A DNA stretch of 64,000 nt from Acanthochromis polyacanthus. Taxonomy: Eukaryota; Chordata; Actinopteri; Pomacentridae. Of this stretch, positions 1-10,060 are shown piece after piece (position 1 is the first letter of the stretch; each line of letters starts with the position of its first letter). The stretch is from contig NC_067124.1 of NCBI RefSeq assembly GCF_021347895.1, forward strand, positions 20,140,521 to 20,204,520. Direction: 5' to 3'. The position numbers and the translations under genes are program-made. The notes under the pieces are model-generated. The model ran no database searches. It was not told the DNA's origin and saw nothing but the letters and a program-made list of their open reading frames with translations.

Positions 1-14
1 ATGATACACCTCAC

Positions 15-735
15 CTGTTTGAAACATGAAGCAGGTGCAGCAATCGCACCTGTCTCTTTCAAGTATTTCTCCCAACTGAAGTGCCCTGCATAAGAACCAG
101 AGGAGTTAGAAAAACAAGATTAAGGTGCATAAGATGCATATGGTTTGAGAAATGTTCTTTATGTGATTTAATTCATTGTTTAGTCAAAGAAAAGAGGCAC
201 TGGCCTAAAATCTGTAAATCTGTTACTGAAATTTGTAGCAAACTGTGTCCCCTTGATCAAAGAAAACACTGAGGGAAATCTTTGAGCACTATTCCTGTTT
301 GAACAGCATGTACTTCATAAATCACTAGGTGTCCTGACTTATTTACCTTGATACTGTGAGGGCACACGGGAGGGCCTTCCACTCCGGGCGTGCTTGATCC
401 TTCGAGCATCTTTCCACTCTATAGCTAGAGAGATCCAAGAAAGACAGAATAAGCTCTCAGGTATGGGTCATTTTCTCATCAGTCAATACCTTGCAATAAC
501 TGCCACTGTCACTATTCCAAACAGTGGCCGGGATTACAGGACTATTATAAGATAATACATGAATCTGTCTGAGGAGAAAACAGTAAAAGGATCGGTTAGA
601 ATGAATATAAACTGAAATCTGTCATATTTCCAACCGCACCTGCAAATTATTATGAGTATGTGTTTGGAATATTTGGAGAAAATAAAGTTATCAAACTGAG
701 AAATGCTTACCTTTCTGTGGCACAGGTTTCCTCAT
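15..735 (-). CDS. scmh1: Scm-type MBT-repeat Polycomb protein, 5' coding exons (partial)
   Basis: This is the 5' part of a minus-strand gene that leaves the window at position 1. Coding segments are 735-711, 418-347 and 85-15, giving 56 codons. Each intron has GT-AG ends (donors at 710/709, 346/345 and 14/13; acceptors at 781/780, 420/419 and 87/86) and all junctions are phase 1, so the frame is continuous. The start ATG at 735 has A at -3 and begins MRKPVPQK. Exon 2 encodes a basic segment (ARRIKHARSGRPSR). Exon 3 encodes GHFSWEKYLKETG and APASCFKQ, the opening of a first MBT repeat, and ends at Q, where I recall human SCMH1 also having a junction. MBT repeats bind methyl-lysine, and Scm proteins act with Polycomb complexes in the nucleus. 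From memory, SCMH1 fits slightly better than SCML2. The family is fairly sure; the paralogue is not. Confidence 0.72.
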
Positions 736-2374
736 GCTCCAACAATACAGACCGACTAACAACACAACAGTGGCCTCCACTGCAAAGACAAGAAAACATA
801 CGTAAAAGGTAGCTATTTAATAGCTACGGTAAGCCTTAGGACTAGTGGTTAGGATTATTCTTGACATTTTCGTCACGACCACAAAATGTCAAAGACATCT
901 AACATAGAAGACCACTGATAAGTTTGGAGAAAGGTGTAGAACTGACTGATAATGTCAAAGAATGCATTTGAAAGAGCTCACAATCATAAAAGTCACTGAT
1001 CTGCTGGTGTGTCAGTTACTACAAGCTTATTTCTGTACAGCCTAACATTCTTATTTTTTTAAACATTACTGATTAATTTAATTCAAAATTCTAATGAATG
1101 TCCTAAGTGTTCAAAAACGACAAATAATTCTGATTTAATTTGGGAGAGAGATGTTTAAAAAGGCACAAGACAGCTAGTACACTTCCATTTGAATGAATAT
1201 TACATCCATTAAAATATCGAGTATAAAGAGACACACACATGATGCAAGATGATGTGAATATATCCAAACATAAAGTTATTTATGGGCAAAAAAGGAAACC
1301 TAACGATTATGAGGTTAACCAAAGGAGAGCGAAGAGTGCAAGAGCTTTTATTAACTTGAACTACTCTTTGCAAAAAAATTAAAAATATGAATACATTTTT
1401 GCACAATAATTAGGCCATTACATAGAAATTGTACTCCCTTGCTTTTAATGAAAAGCAGATGCCTGTGCTTGTTATCTATTGCAGCTTAGTGGCCATCACT
1501 CCTGAGGCAAGCATGGGGTCAGCATAGGAAGCCCTAAGGCCAAGTTCAAACCCAAGATCATGACTGTTGTTGACTTGCTCTGCTGGCTGTATAGTGATTT
1601 GCCCCACGGGGACAATAAAGATTCCTTGAACCTTGAAGAAGGCACTAAATACAGATTTCACTTACTTTTTTCTAAGTTTAAGGATTTAATTTAAGATGAA
1701 AAGGTAGTAAAGCTCATTGCTGTACTGAGTGCACATGTGAAAAGCTGTTAATCTAAATGGAGGTGCTGAAATCAAAAGGACTCCTCACTATTAAACAGCA
1801 CACACAGAGTAAAATTAACTTGTCACAGCTCAAATGATTATTACTGTCATTCCACACAACTTTAATCAAATTATTTAATGTGCAATTTAGAATACTCCCT
1901 CTTGATTACGGAAAAAGTAGTATTCCTCATGTTGTTACACTTACTGTCCAGAATGTTTACATGATTTTATACCACCAGTCAGTAGACATGTTTAGAGAAG
2001 AGGCTCAGTGACCCTACAACCCAAATCCTGGTTCACCAACATTACCAAGCAGACTCAACATGCAGGTCACTGGGTCAAACTGATACAAACAAGAGTTTAT
2101 ATCAGCAGCGGTTTCTACAGTTACACATTCACCACAGTCCAATGGGACATTCATTAGACAGAATACACTCAACCAATCAGCAGTACAACACAATGACTGA
2201 AAAATACAAGATAAGAAACCATGCCCAGGCTATAAACACACAACACGCAGCGACAAGCCCCTTTACTATGAGTGCTGTAATAAATTAGCCAAGCCTGCGT
2301 TACAACTTCTGTATCAAAGCACCGATAAGAGGAGTGTAGCCTTGAGTAGATAATGCTCATATAAACACGCTTAC
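736..2374 (-). other. 5' UTR end (736-779) and first intron of the Scm-type gene
   Basis: Positions 736-779 are the untranslated start of the first coding exon, directly after the acceptor TGTCTTTGCAG. If translated in frame they would read as a hydrophobic stretch (TVVLLVGLYCW), but no in-frame ATG precedes it. If this exon is spliced to the leader ending at 2375, an in-frame TAA closes that frame. The rest is AT-rich intron with one retroelement 3' tail at 1480-1645. I see no other exon. A GTAAGT at about 1665 on the minus strand has no convincing open exon behind it. Confidence 0.55.
1480..1645 (+). repeat. Retroelement 3'-tail fragment
   Basis: The plus strand ends with CCCCACGGGGACAATAAAG, then two copies of the heptamer CCTTGAA. 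A polyadenylation-like AATAAA followed by a short tandem tail is typical of the 3' end of fish non-LTR retrotransposons or SINEs. The preceding roughly 100 bp carries no recognisable protein. The open minus-strand frame across it is chance. The family is not identified. Confidence 0.45.
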
Positions 2375-2510
2375 CTTAAAATTTCATAACCGTTTAGCTG
2401 CGTTCCTCCTCTCCGGATGACTTCCTTTTCAATAGAAGTGCGCCTTTTTCCTCCGCCAAGGGGGATGGCGTCCAAATTAAAGCGACCCCCTCCCTGTTTT
2501 CAAGGCTGGG
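2375..2510 (-). other. Putative untranslated leader exon (proximal)
   Basis: On the minus strand a purine-rich, CpG-containing stretch ends at a good donor, AAG|GTAAGCG (exon end 2375). It holds an ETS-like GGAAGT and a 3-codon uORF, ATG AAA TTT TAA, at 2387-2376, so it cannot contribute the start codon. The upstream limit is unknown. It could be an alternative first exon, or an internal leader exon behind the AG near 2508. The next downstream acceptor is at 781/780. Confidence 0.4.
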
Positions 2511-3300
2511 AAAGTGACATGGGGACTGGCGTTAGAGCGCTCGGCAGGTACGCATTCCTCCTGTTGCTAGCAGACTGTGTTGGCTGTTGAAAACTCTCAC
2601 TTAGCACCACGTGTCTGACATCTCCACGGGACGCTATGCGTCTATTTATAAACAAAATGTCGTGGCTCAAATTGCTCGAAACGTGTTGAGCTCCATTCAA
2701 ACCACAGTGCCAACACATGGACCACCTTTCCCCGCTCTCTCTGGCGTTCCATTTGCATTAGCGCTGGATGTTCATTTACGTGACAGCAGTGCTAATTGTG
2801 TTACTAAGGAGATTGCACTGGGTTACAGGCAAACGCTACGGTGCAGAAATGACAAAAACATTTAATGAGTTGAAGTAAAACGTGCATGTAGCCAGTGCAG
2901 CCGCGCAGACATCCCATCCAGCACACTATGCTACGCACGGCTACACACAGACATGCCCACTGCCAATGATGCTAAGGTTAGCATGCTAGGCGGCTCACTA
3001 GCTTGTTGACCTGACTATAAATATTAGCATTAGCAAAACGGGAGCATACCAGCACAGCGCAGTTAGCTAGCGGTAATCTGGGCTCAACGCTGTAACCGAG
3101 CGTAAAATGAGACGTTGCTCGGTGTATCCGAGGATGTTTACCTTGCTTAGTAACGTGTATATTTGTTTCTGATGTGGATTTTATCGCTTGTCCGCCATAT
3201 TTTTTTTCTACACGATGAGGAGGGGGTGTTTTGCCAACATTTCTTGTTGGCCAGTCAGTCAGGCAGGCGGGCAAGCTAAGCTGAGGGAAGGAAGGGGACA
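2380..3300 (-). promoter_or_regulatory. Probable promoter region of the Scm-type gene
   Basis: This block is richer in CpG than its surroundings and contains both putative leader exons, each with a minus-strand donor. No TATA box is obvious at either start. YY1-like ATGGCG sequences occur near 3195 (minus-strand sense) and 2465 (plus-strand sense). The 2611-2865 plus-strand open frame inside it shows no domain and is probably chance. Two separate promoters are possible. Confidence 0.4.
3142..3215 (-). other. Putative distal first exon (untranslated) with YY1-like site
   Basis: The minus strand reads AATATGGCGGACAAGCG, followed about 40 bases later by the donor AAGCAAG|GTAAAC (exon end 3142). 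ATGGCGG just inside the transcript is the typical position of a YY1 site in TATA-less vertebrate promoters. The ATG opens only a 5-codon uORF (3198-3181, MADKR then TAA). The phase-1 frame across the exon is open but has no nearby ATG. This supports first in-frame initiation at 735. The exact transcription start is not visible. Confidence 0.45.
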
Positions 3301-3668
3301 AAACTACGACCACTGGTGGCCAAAATGAGGTATTGTCATTACGAACTAGAAGAAGCAATATGAAATGTAAAAATGTGAAACCATTTATTATTTTTGTTTT
3401 TGAAAATACTCTGAGATGAACAATAAAAACATGCAATTATCTATTATTGTTTCCACTCCAGTAACAACATCTACTGTGCTGACACATATGTAACAACATA
3501 TATTGTTATTGGTTTTGTTATTGTTATCCTGTCTGGGTATTAATAAAGTCTGTCTGAATCTATATATGGTACACTTTGTTTATTATCATGTACTGCAACT
3601 ACCTGTATGCACTGTATGCACTTTATAATCTATTTATCTATCTATACATATATATATATATATATGTA
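3301..3668. other. Unique AT-rich spacer
   Basis: No gene, exon or known repeat is visible apart from a short (TA)n run at about 3648-3670 that provided the target site of the adjacent Tc1 element. Confidence 0.5.
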
Positions 3669-3670
3669 TA

Positions 3671-3887
3671 CAGTGCCTTGTGAAAGTATTCGGCCCCCTT
3701 GAACTTTTCAACCTTTCGCCACATTTCAGGCTTCAAACATAAAGATATAAAATTGTAATTTTTTGTCAAGAATCAACAACAAGTGGGACACAATCGTGAA
3801 GTGGAACAAAATTTATTGGATATTTTAAACTTTTTTTAACAAATAAAAACCTGAAAAGTGGGGCGTGCAATATTATTCGGCCCCCTT
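3671..3887 (+). repeat. Left terminal inverted repeat of the Tc1-like element
   Basis: It pairs with 5079-5292 in reverse orientation with few mismatches, for example TGTGAAAG against TGCGAAAG near the tip. It holds two direct copies of the GTATTCGGCCCCCTTG-type motif, at the tip and at the inner end, which probably serve as transposase binding sites. Confidence 0.88.
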
Positions 3888-4902
3888 GCATTGATACTTT
3901 GTAGCGCCACCTTTTGCTGCAATTACAGCTGCAAGTCGCTTGGGGTATGTCTCTATCAGTTTTGCACATCGAGAGACTGAAATTCTTGCCCATTCCTCCT
4001 TGCAAAACAGCTCGAGCTCAGTGAGGTTGGATGGAGAGTGTTTGTGAACAGCAGTCTTCAGCTCTGCCCACAGATTCTCGATTGGATTCAGGTCTGGACT
4101 TTGACTTGGCCATTCTAACACCTGGATACGTTTATTTGTGAACCATTCCATTGTAGATTTGGCTTTATGTTTTGGATCATTGTCCTGTTGGAAGATAAAT
4201 CTCCGTCCCAGTCTCAGGTCTTTTGCAGACTCCAACAGGTTTTCTTCCAGAATGGTCCTGTATTTGGCTCCATTCATCTTCTCATCAATTTTAACCATCT
4301 TCCCTGTCCCTGCTGAAGAAAAGCAGGCCCAAACCATGAGGCTGCAACCACCATGTTTGACAGTGGGGATGGTGTGTTCAGGGTGAGGAGCTGTGTTGCT
4401 TTTACGCCAAACATATCGTTTTGCATTGTGGCCAAAAAGTTCGATTTTGGTTTCATCTGACCAGAGCACCTTCTTCCACATGTTTGGTGTGTCTCCCAGG
4501 TGACTTGTGGCAAACTTCAAACGAGACTTTTTATGGATATCTTTGAGAAATGGCTTTCTTCTTGCCACTCTTCCATAATTTGTGCAGTGTACGACTGATT
4601 GTTGTCCTATGGACAGACTCTCCCACCTCAGCTGTAGATCTCTGCAGTTCATCCAGAGTGATCATGGGCCTCTTGGCTGCATCTCTGATCAGTCTTCTCC
4701 TTGTTGGAGGTGAAAGTTTAGAGGGACGGCCGGGTCTTGGTAGATTTGCAGTGGTCTGATACTCCTTCCATTTCAATATGATTGCTTGCACAGTGCTCCT
4801 TGAGATGTTTAAAGCTTGGGAAATCTTTTTGTATCCAAATCCGGCTTTAAACTTCTCCACAACAGTATCTCGGACCTGCCTGGTGTGTTCCTTGGTCTTC
4901 AT
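3873..4902 (-). pseudogene. Tc1-type transposase, one frameshift
   Basis: The reading starts at ATG 4902 (MKTKEHTRQVRDTVVEKF) and stops at 3873. The N-terminal part has a paired-like helix-turn-helix (KKISQALNISRSTVQAIILKW) followed by the GRP-type linker PRPGRPSKLSP. The C-terminal part has the DDE catalytic domain: WSDETK, QQDNDPKH and SPDLNPIENLW. There are exactly 34 residues between the first D of DND and the E of PIEN, so it is DD34E. Frame continuity is lost near 4580. The N-terminal frame runs on to a stop at 4531, and the catalytic frame is open from 4652. Family members have about 340 residues, so a small indel of a few bases explains the break. All three catalytic acids are kept, but no single frame encodes a full protein. 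Confidence 0.92.
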
Positions 4903-5078
4903 GATGCTCTCTGCACTTTAAACAGAACCCTGAGACTATCACAGAGCAGGTGCATTTATACGGAGACTTGATTACACACAGGTGGATTCTATTTATCATC
5001 ATCAGTCATTTAGGACAACATTGGATCATTCAGAGATCCTCACTGAACTTCTGGAGTGAGTTTGCTGCACTGAAAGTA

Positions 5079-5289
5079 AAGGGGCCGAATAATATTGCAT
5101 GCCCCACTTTTCAGTTTTTATTTGTTAAAAAAGTATAGAATATCCAATAAATTTCATTCCACTTCACGATTGTGTCCCACTTGTTGTTGATTCTTGACAA
5201 AAAATTAAAATTTTATATCTTTATGTTTGAAGCCTGAAATGTGGCGAAAGGTTGAAAAGTTCAAGGGGGCCAAATACTTTCGCAAGGCA

Positions 5290-5292
<3 letters not shown>
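5079..5292 (-). repeat. Right terminal inverted repeat of the Tc1-like element
   Basis: Reverse complement of the left arm. The inner copy reads GGGGCCGAATAATATTGCA and the tip reads CGCAAGGCACTG, directly followed by TA. Small differences from the left arm include a missing C in the inner GGCCCC motif and CAAATACTT at the tip. Confidence 0.88.

Positions 5293-5350
<58 letters not shown>
5293..5350. repeat. (TA)n-(CA)n compound microsatellite
   Basis: About 28 bp of TA continue from the Tc1 target site and then change into about 30 bp of CA. Confidence 0.95.
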
Positions 5351-5352
<2 letters not shown>

Positions 5353-7046
5353 AAAATTACGCATACTTTTGACCCTGAAAACATCCAATCAATGTTTCTT
5401 TTTTTAATTATCTGTAAAACAAGCTGTCTATCGTGTTCATTTGCCACTTAATTTCACTAAAGTCATTCACTACTTGAAGCTGAAGGAAAAAATGTGATAC
5501 AAGTTTAGAAATATTCTCCTTCAAAAACATCACTTTCAACAAAGGAGTTTTCTTTTTATAATCTTGTGTTAACAAATGTGTCGGGCAGAAAACATCTGCA
5601 GTCCAGTGGGCCATCAGTGAGTATTCATCATTTCTTTCTTGTTGCTTACTCTTCTCGTGTAGACCCTGATGATATCATATATAGAATAAGCTTAGGAAAT
5701 ATCAACCATTTATAGTAATGATGTGACATTCCTTTCAACATTTTACACACTCCTACAGCCCCTTGCACAACTTGTAATCCTGTAGGCACAGTTTGCTGAT
5801 AAATGTCATACAGATGCGTATTTGAAAAATGTGTCTCCATTTGTTTGAACAAAGACTAGCCTATATGGCATCTACTTGTCTGTACACAAAGTTGACTATA
5901 TACATATGTTTGCTTATCATGAACTCTTGAACAACCATACGAAATGCTGTTGTTCATCTTTGTGTGGATCTTCATTATATGGATACACTTACTAATAATT
6001 ATATTTTATTTTACTATCCAGTAATCAGCCTTTTTCTGATTATTGCTATTGCTCTTTTTTAACCTATGATCCATAAAGTAAATCCTAAATAATGCTCTGC
6101 TTTGAATCTGATGTTGCTGCCTCTAAATCTGTAGCCACTTGTATGTTTAAGCAACGTCTCGCCCTCAGCATTATCTGATTGGTTATATGTCATGAGTAAT
6201 AGCATACAATCACAGAAGGACAAATGCTGAAACATTTCTTAAAATTAAATACATGCAAAACAGAAATAAACAAAGGTATTTAAACATGGTTTGTGTTGGA
6301 GTTTGTGTAATTATAAATTTTGAGACCCAGATTTCCATTTTTACTGCAAATGTATTAGTTCCAAATGTCAGTTTTTAGTTTCGTTATTTGCTTATAATCA
6401 GTCAGCCCCTAACTGATATACACATACATATTATGTGAACCATGAGAGATTAATAATGAAACAACAAAAATGTGGAAACATTAACATACTGTCAATCCAC
6501 ATATGAAACAGTTTTCCAGCAAGCAGTTCTTCATGGGAATTTGATGAGTTTGGCAAGCATTCAGACTTAGACTTAAATCAGATATCACACGTTAACAATA
6601 AAGTGCATAGCAACATACTACAGTGTTTACAGACTGTGTTACATTCTACCCAACAAACAACTGATTGTACTGGCACCAATGCTACAGAAATAGAGCATTT
6701 TAGTTTTACTTCTCCTGTTTGAAATGAAGTAGCTTATTAATAGTAAGCAGTCAGTTTATTGTACATTGTTAATAACCATGATAATTAATTTATCACAAGA
6801 ATATTACAACAAGACAAATAAGGGGAATTTTAGTAAACGCTGTTACTGCAGCAGCACAGAGCACTGCTCTAGTTTCGTTTAAACTGTGCTCTAGTTTTGG
6901 GTGTTTAACTAAAAATGTGGGCTATTTGCCTTGAGCATACCATGAATAAAAGTTGATTATCAATGCACACAACATTTAACTTATTTACTATTTGTTACAG
7001 TTAAGATTATTGCAGCATTTTGAACCAGAATCATTGCAATATCATT
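5351..7046. other. Unique AT-rich spacer
   Basis: I see no coding exon, RNA gene or classifiable repeat in this stretch. Stops are frequent in all frames. Confidence 0.4.
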
Positions 7047-7363
7047 ATCCATCTATCCATTAGCTATACCGGCTTTGTACTGTAGACAGTTGCAGGGGGT
7101 TGGGGCTCTTTCCGGCTTACACTGGGCAAGAAGCAGGGTACGCCCTGGACAGGTTCCCAGGTCCATTGCAGAAAATTCTGAATTGCTAATAAGCCTACCA
7201 TGTATGTTTTTGGACTGTGGGAGAAAGTCAGAGATCCCCATTCATGCAGGCGTAGACAGGACACACAAACTCCATACAGAAAGGTCCCAGCTGACCAGCA
7301 GGTTTGAACCCATAACCGTCTTGACATGAGGCTACAGTGCTAACCAAAGCATCACCGTGCCAC
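7047..7363 (-). repeat. Common teleost interspersed repeat (TCCA/GGATG-tail family), copy 1
   Basis: It starts ATCCATCTATCCATTAGCTA and continues through recognisable landmarks: GGGTACGCCCTGGACAGGT, TTTTTGGACTGTGGGAGA, CACAAACTCCATACAGAAAGG, and CTACAGTGCTAACCAAAGCATCACCGTGCC in separate blocks. I recall these from a very abundant fish family whose other end carries a GGATGGATGG tail. This copy is diverged. The open frames across it on both strands are not genes. Confidence 0.65.
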
Positions 7364-8708
7364 TATAAACATCAGAATGTATACAAGTAAAGAACATTTA
7401 CTTTTCAAATCTAACAAAATTCACACATCCCACAGTAAATTCAGAAGAAACTATCACTGAAATATAGCATCCTCGTAGTGGGGAAATAAAGATGGCACAG
7501 TGTAATATCTACAAAGATATTCCAGATAAATTGTGTAGGTATGAAAATTTGAAATAGGGGCCATTTGGTAATGCCATGCCAATTAAGTCTGCCTAGCAAT
7601 TTTCGCTATGTGATTTGGAGAAACACCCAGCCGTTCAATTGTGTTTAATGGTCACCTGGCAGCACTGCTAATGCCCATTTCAGCCTACACTGGGCAGGCC
7701 ATGGCCTAGTGGCCCTCTGCACCCCAGGCAATTATGTTTGGTTTCACACGGTGAAAAGGGTTAATTGGCAGCGCCCACGTGCCTGATTGGACCTGTTTCA
7801 CGCTTGTCAGCCTTCATCGCATCAAAGGAAGCCCCAGTCCACCAGACACCATTATTAGGCCATGCACAAATACACATGCACACTTACCTCATGGACATGC
7901 ACTGTACACAGATACTGTATTTGAATTTGATACTCTCATGAATGTACATATGTGGAGGGGTAAACATACATGCATACATCCTCCACACATATACTCTACA
8001 TGCACACAAACACACACGACACACAAAGAAACACACTGAACATTGTGCCACTACATTAGTATTCACCATGCTCATGCAAAAACATAAGCGTTCACAGCAG
8101 CATGGACTCCGGCGTTATGCAAATCACTGTGGACGATTCTCACTGGTGTCACTAGGGGTCAGTGTTGTTTTATACAAAGCAAGGCCACATAATTCTGATA
8201 CTCTTGTTGCTTCGTACTTATCACTTCATCATGTTGTATTGGAGCTTTTCTCTGACCACAGCATGGTCACACTTATCATCATCTTTGCACCTGAATATCA
8301 TTTTAAAACTTCTATAATGATCATGATTATGAAACTTTGTCTTTTCAAAAAGCATTTTTATCTTTTGTTATTTAAAATTCATTGATATCTTTAAACATTT
8401 CTTTATTAGATGCATTGGACAATTCATTGTTTTGTACTTTCTCTGCCTGTGTTGCTGTAATTTTAGGCAAACCAAGTGTTGTCAAACCATGCCTGTAAAC
8501 TGCGTCCTTGTCTGTTTGTCAGGGTCTCCATATGTTTCTAGTTTTTATTAATAAGGCTTCAACCACTGAGCCACTGGCAGTCTATGAAAGTCCATCAGCC
8601 ATTATACAAGCTAGTTTCACTAGCAAATAACAACAGTGACAATGTTTCCCATTCAGCAGTCTGCTCTATATAAATCATGCATTCTTTAGGTTTTAAAAAA
8701 GTTAGCCT
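7364..8708. other. Non-coding; candidate conserved block at 7590-7830
   Basis: Most is AT-rich unique sequence with CA-rich patches at 7865-8035. Positions 7590-7830 differ. They are balanced in composition and repeat-free, with AATTATGTTTGG, GGTTAATTGGCAGCGCCCACGTG and GCCTGATTGGACC motifs. That texture is typical of conserved non-coding elements in vertebrate gene deserts, but I cannot test conservation here. Confidence 0.3.
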
Positions 8709-8827
8709 TGTTGTTGGATTTTCCTCTTTTTTCGTTCTGGTCCTATACTAATTAGAAAAAAACTTAATTTATTAGAAGCTAAAGAATACATCTTAACCAG
8801 GGGTGCCAATAATTATGGAGGGCGCTG
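8709..8827 (-). mobile_element. Solo end of another Tc1-family transposon
   Basis: The end reads GGGGTGCCAATAATTATGG, then AGGGCGCTG, and is followed by TA. Upstream comes TTATTAGAAGCTAAAGAATAC and CTTAACCAGG. These are the terminal sequences of a fish Tc1 family that I recognise from memory. Only this about 120-bp end is left; no transposase or opposite arm is nearby. Confidence 0.6.
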
Positions 8828-8829
8828 TA

Positions 8830-9544
8830 TTATAGAGACATTAGGAGGAAAGAGAGAAGGCATGTGATTTTGTAACCACATGATAAAGACGAGCATTTCA
8901 TAAGAATATTACCAACAAGATACACAAGACAATCTCAGCCTGTTATTTTTCATAATATGCTATGGGTTGAAAACACTAAATATGGCAGTCTAAAATCAAA
9001 TTCCACACACTCAAAACACATGCAGATCATTTATACAAACCGCATCCTTTCATTTACAGATGCAAATGCCTTTGATAGCTGTCATCAGAGAGAATTTCAG
9101 AGGTAATTTCCTCTTATCTTGTTAGCATGGTTCCACAATGACATAATATAAAAAGAACTTGTGCAAGTACAATTTCAAGACAGACCTATTGTGTCAATGA
9201 ATGCAGAAATTCTCACATTAGTCTTTGCTCTTTTCTTTTGGCAGCAATATCAGTTTTTGGTCTGTTTGGAATGTCTCACTTTTGCTCTTTTCATTTTATC
9301 GCACTAATTGAATCTGGCTCTCATAGTTGGCAATGTGTTTTTGGATTTCAAAACATGTTGCTGTAGGTGTCCACTAGCCAATGGCTTGGCTCCACCACTG
9401 TGGTCTGTTTCTGCACAGACAGACAGTACAGCAAGGATCTTTTCCCACTGTGCCTCCTTGTCATTTTCAGCACTCTGGCACGCTCCAGCAAAGTCACCCC
9501 TCTCACACATAGGCAAATACCCAGACACACACAAACATAAACAG
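8830..9544. other. Unique spacer
   Basis: No gene or classifiable repeat was seen. The open frames here lead into the neighbouring CA arrays and are artefacts. Confidence 0.4.

Positions 9545-9570
<26 letters not shown>
9545..9570. repeat. (CA)n microsatellite
   Basis: A pure AC dinucleotide array of about 26 bp. Confidence 0.95.
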
Positions 9571-9575
<5 letters not shown>

Positions 9576-9669
9576 TGTACACACAGTCAGAGTCAGATTG
9601 CGTGTGTTCCTTCCCAACTGTGCCTCAGAGGACTCTGCACTTTTTCCACAGACGAGGACATGTGTGCGC

Positions 9670-9671
<2 letters not shown>

Positions 9672-9731
<60 letters not shown>
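9672..9731. repeat. (CA)n microsatellite
   Basis: About 60 bp of uninterrupted AC repeats, followed by interrupted CA-rich sequence to about 9755. Open frames through it are low-complexity Thr-His or Cys-Val runs. Confidence 0.98.
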
Positions 9732-9738
<7 letters not shown>

Positions 9739-9889
9739 TGCACACATACATGCACAGAGTCCTGATATACACTTCCCATCTCTGCTGGCATCCTGTGAGG
9801 GACGTGCAAGCGAGAGAGCAAGAGCATATGTTGGATAGACGTTTGTTGAGGGGGGATATTTCTCTTTGGATGTTGTCTTACAAGCTCTG

Positions 9890-10060
9890 ACGGCGTGGCG
9901 CAGAAAGAAGGCATTTTTTCGTCCAATTTATTAATCCTTTTAGGCAATGTTCTCTGTTCAGAAATGCAAATTGAATCAATCTGAGGCTGACTTTAAGACT
10001 TTTCAAGTGGGATTTAATTAGAAGCCAGGGCCTGCAGTTTTTAATGAGAGTGGGGGTGGA
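9890..10060. promoter_or_regulatory. Candidate conserved non-coding element
   Basis: A balanced, repeat-free block with homeodomain-like TTTATTAATCC, AATGCAAATTGAATC, GGGATTTAATTAGAAGCC and TTTTTAATGAGAG motifs, bordered by CA and GA tracts. The texture resembles vertebrate developmental enhancers. This is judged by eye only. Confidence 0.3.

Larger units (their letters stand above)
3671..5292 (-). mobile_element. Nearly complete Tc1/mariner transposon with TA target site
   Basis: The 1,622-bp element starts CAGTGCCTTGTGAAAGTATT and ends with the inverse, CGCAAGGCACTG. It is flanked by TA on both sides, inside a (TA)n tract. The terminal inverted repeats are about 215 bp and nearly identical. 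Each has an outer GGCCCCCTTGAA and an inner repeat of the same motif (AATATTATTCGGCCCC), the IR/DR arrangement of many fish Tc1 elements. The transposase is on the minus strand. The close match between arms suggests a fairly recent insertion. The transposase frame is broken. Confidence 0.93.

Noticed and set aside
711..779. Hydrophobic segment TVVLLVGLYCW suggesting a membrane protein exon
   Set aside because: It precedes the first in-frame ATG (735), and via the proximal leader its frame is closed by TAA. The downstream exons encode an Scm-type nuclear protein, so this part is most likely 5' UTR.
1666..1760. Possible minus-strand exon before GTAAGTG at 1665
   Set aside because: Several stops in every frame and an AT-rich body; the acceptor is ordinary. 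Not supported.
2611..2865. Plus-strand 84-codon frame suggesting a bidirectional promoter gene
   Set aside because: No domain, no donor site and no Kozak support; it lies in promoter-type sequence.
2978..3436. 152-codon minus-strand frame across the distal leader
   Set aside because: The ATG lies upstream of the probable transcription start and the sequence has no domain. It overlaps the promoter and the donor at 3141/3140.
4138..4386. Plus-strand open frame inside the Tc1 element
   Set aside because: Antisense shadow of the transposase catalytic domain.
9308..9947. Open frames of 176 and 199 codons on both strands
   Set aside because: They run through (CA)n arrays and consist of Thr-His or Cys-Val runs; no domain or splice context.
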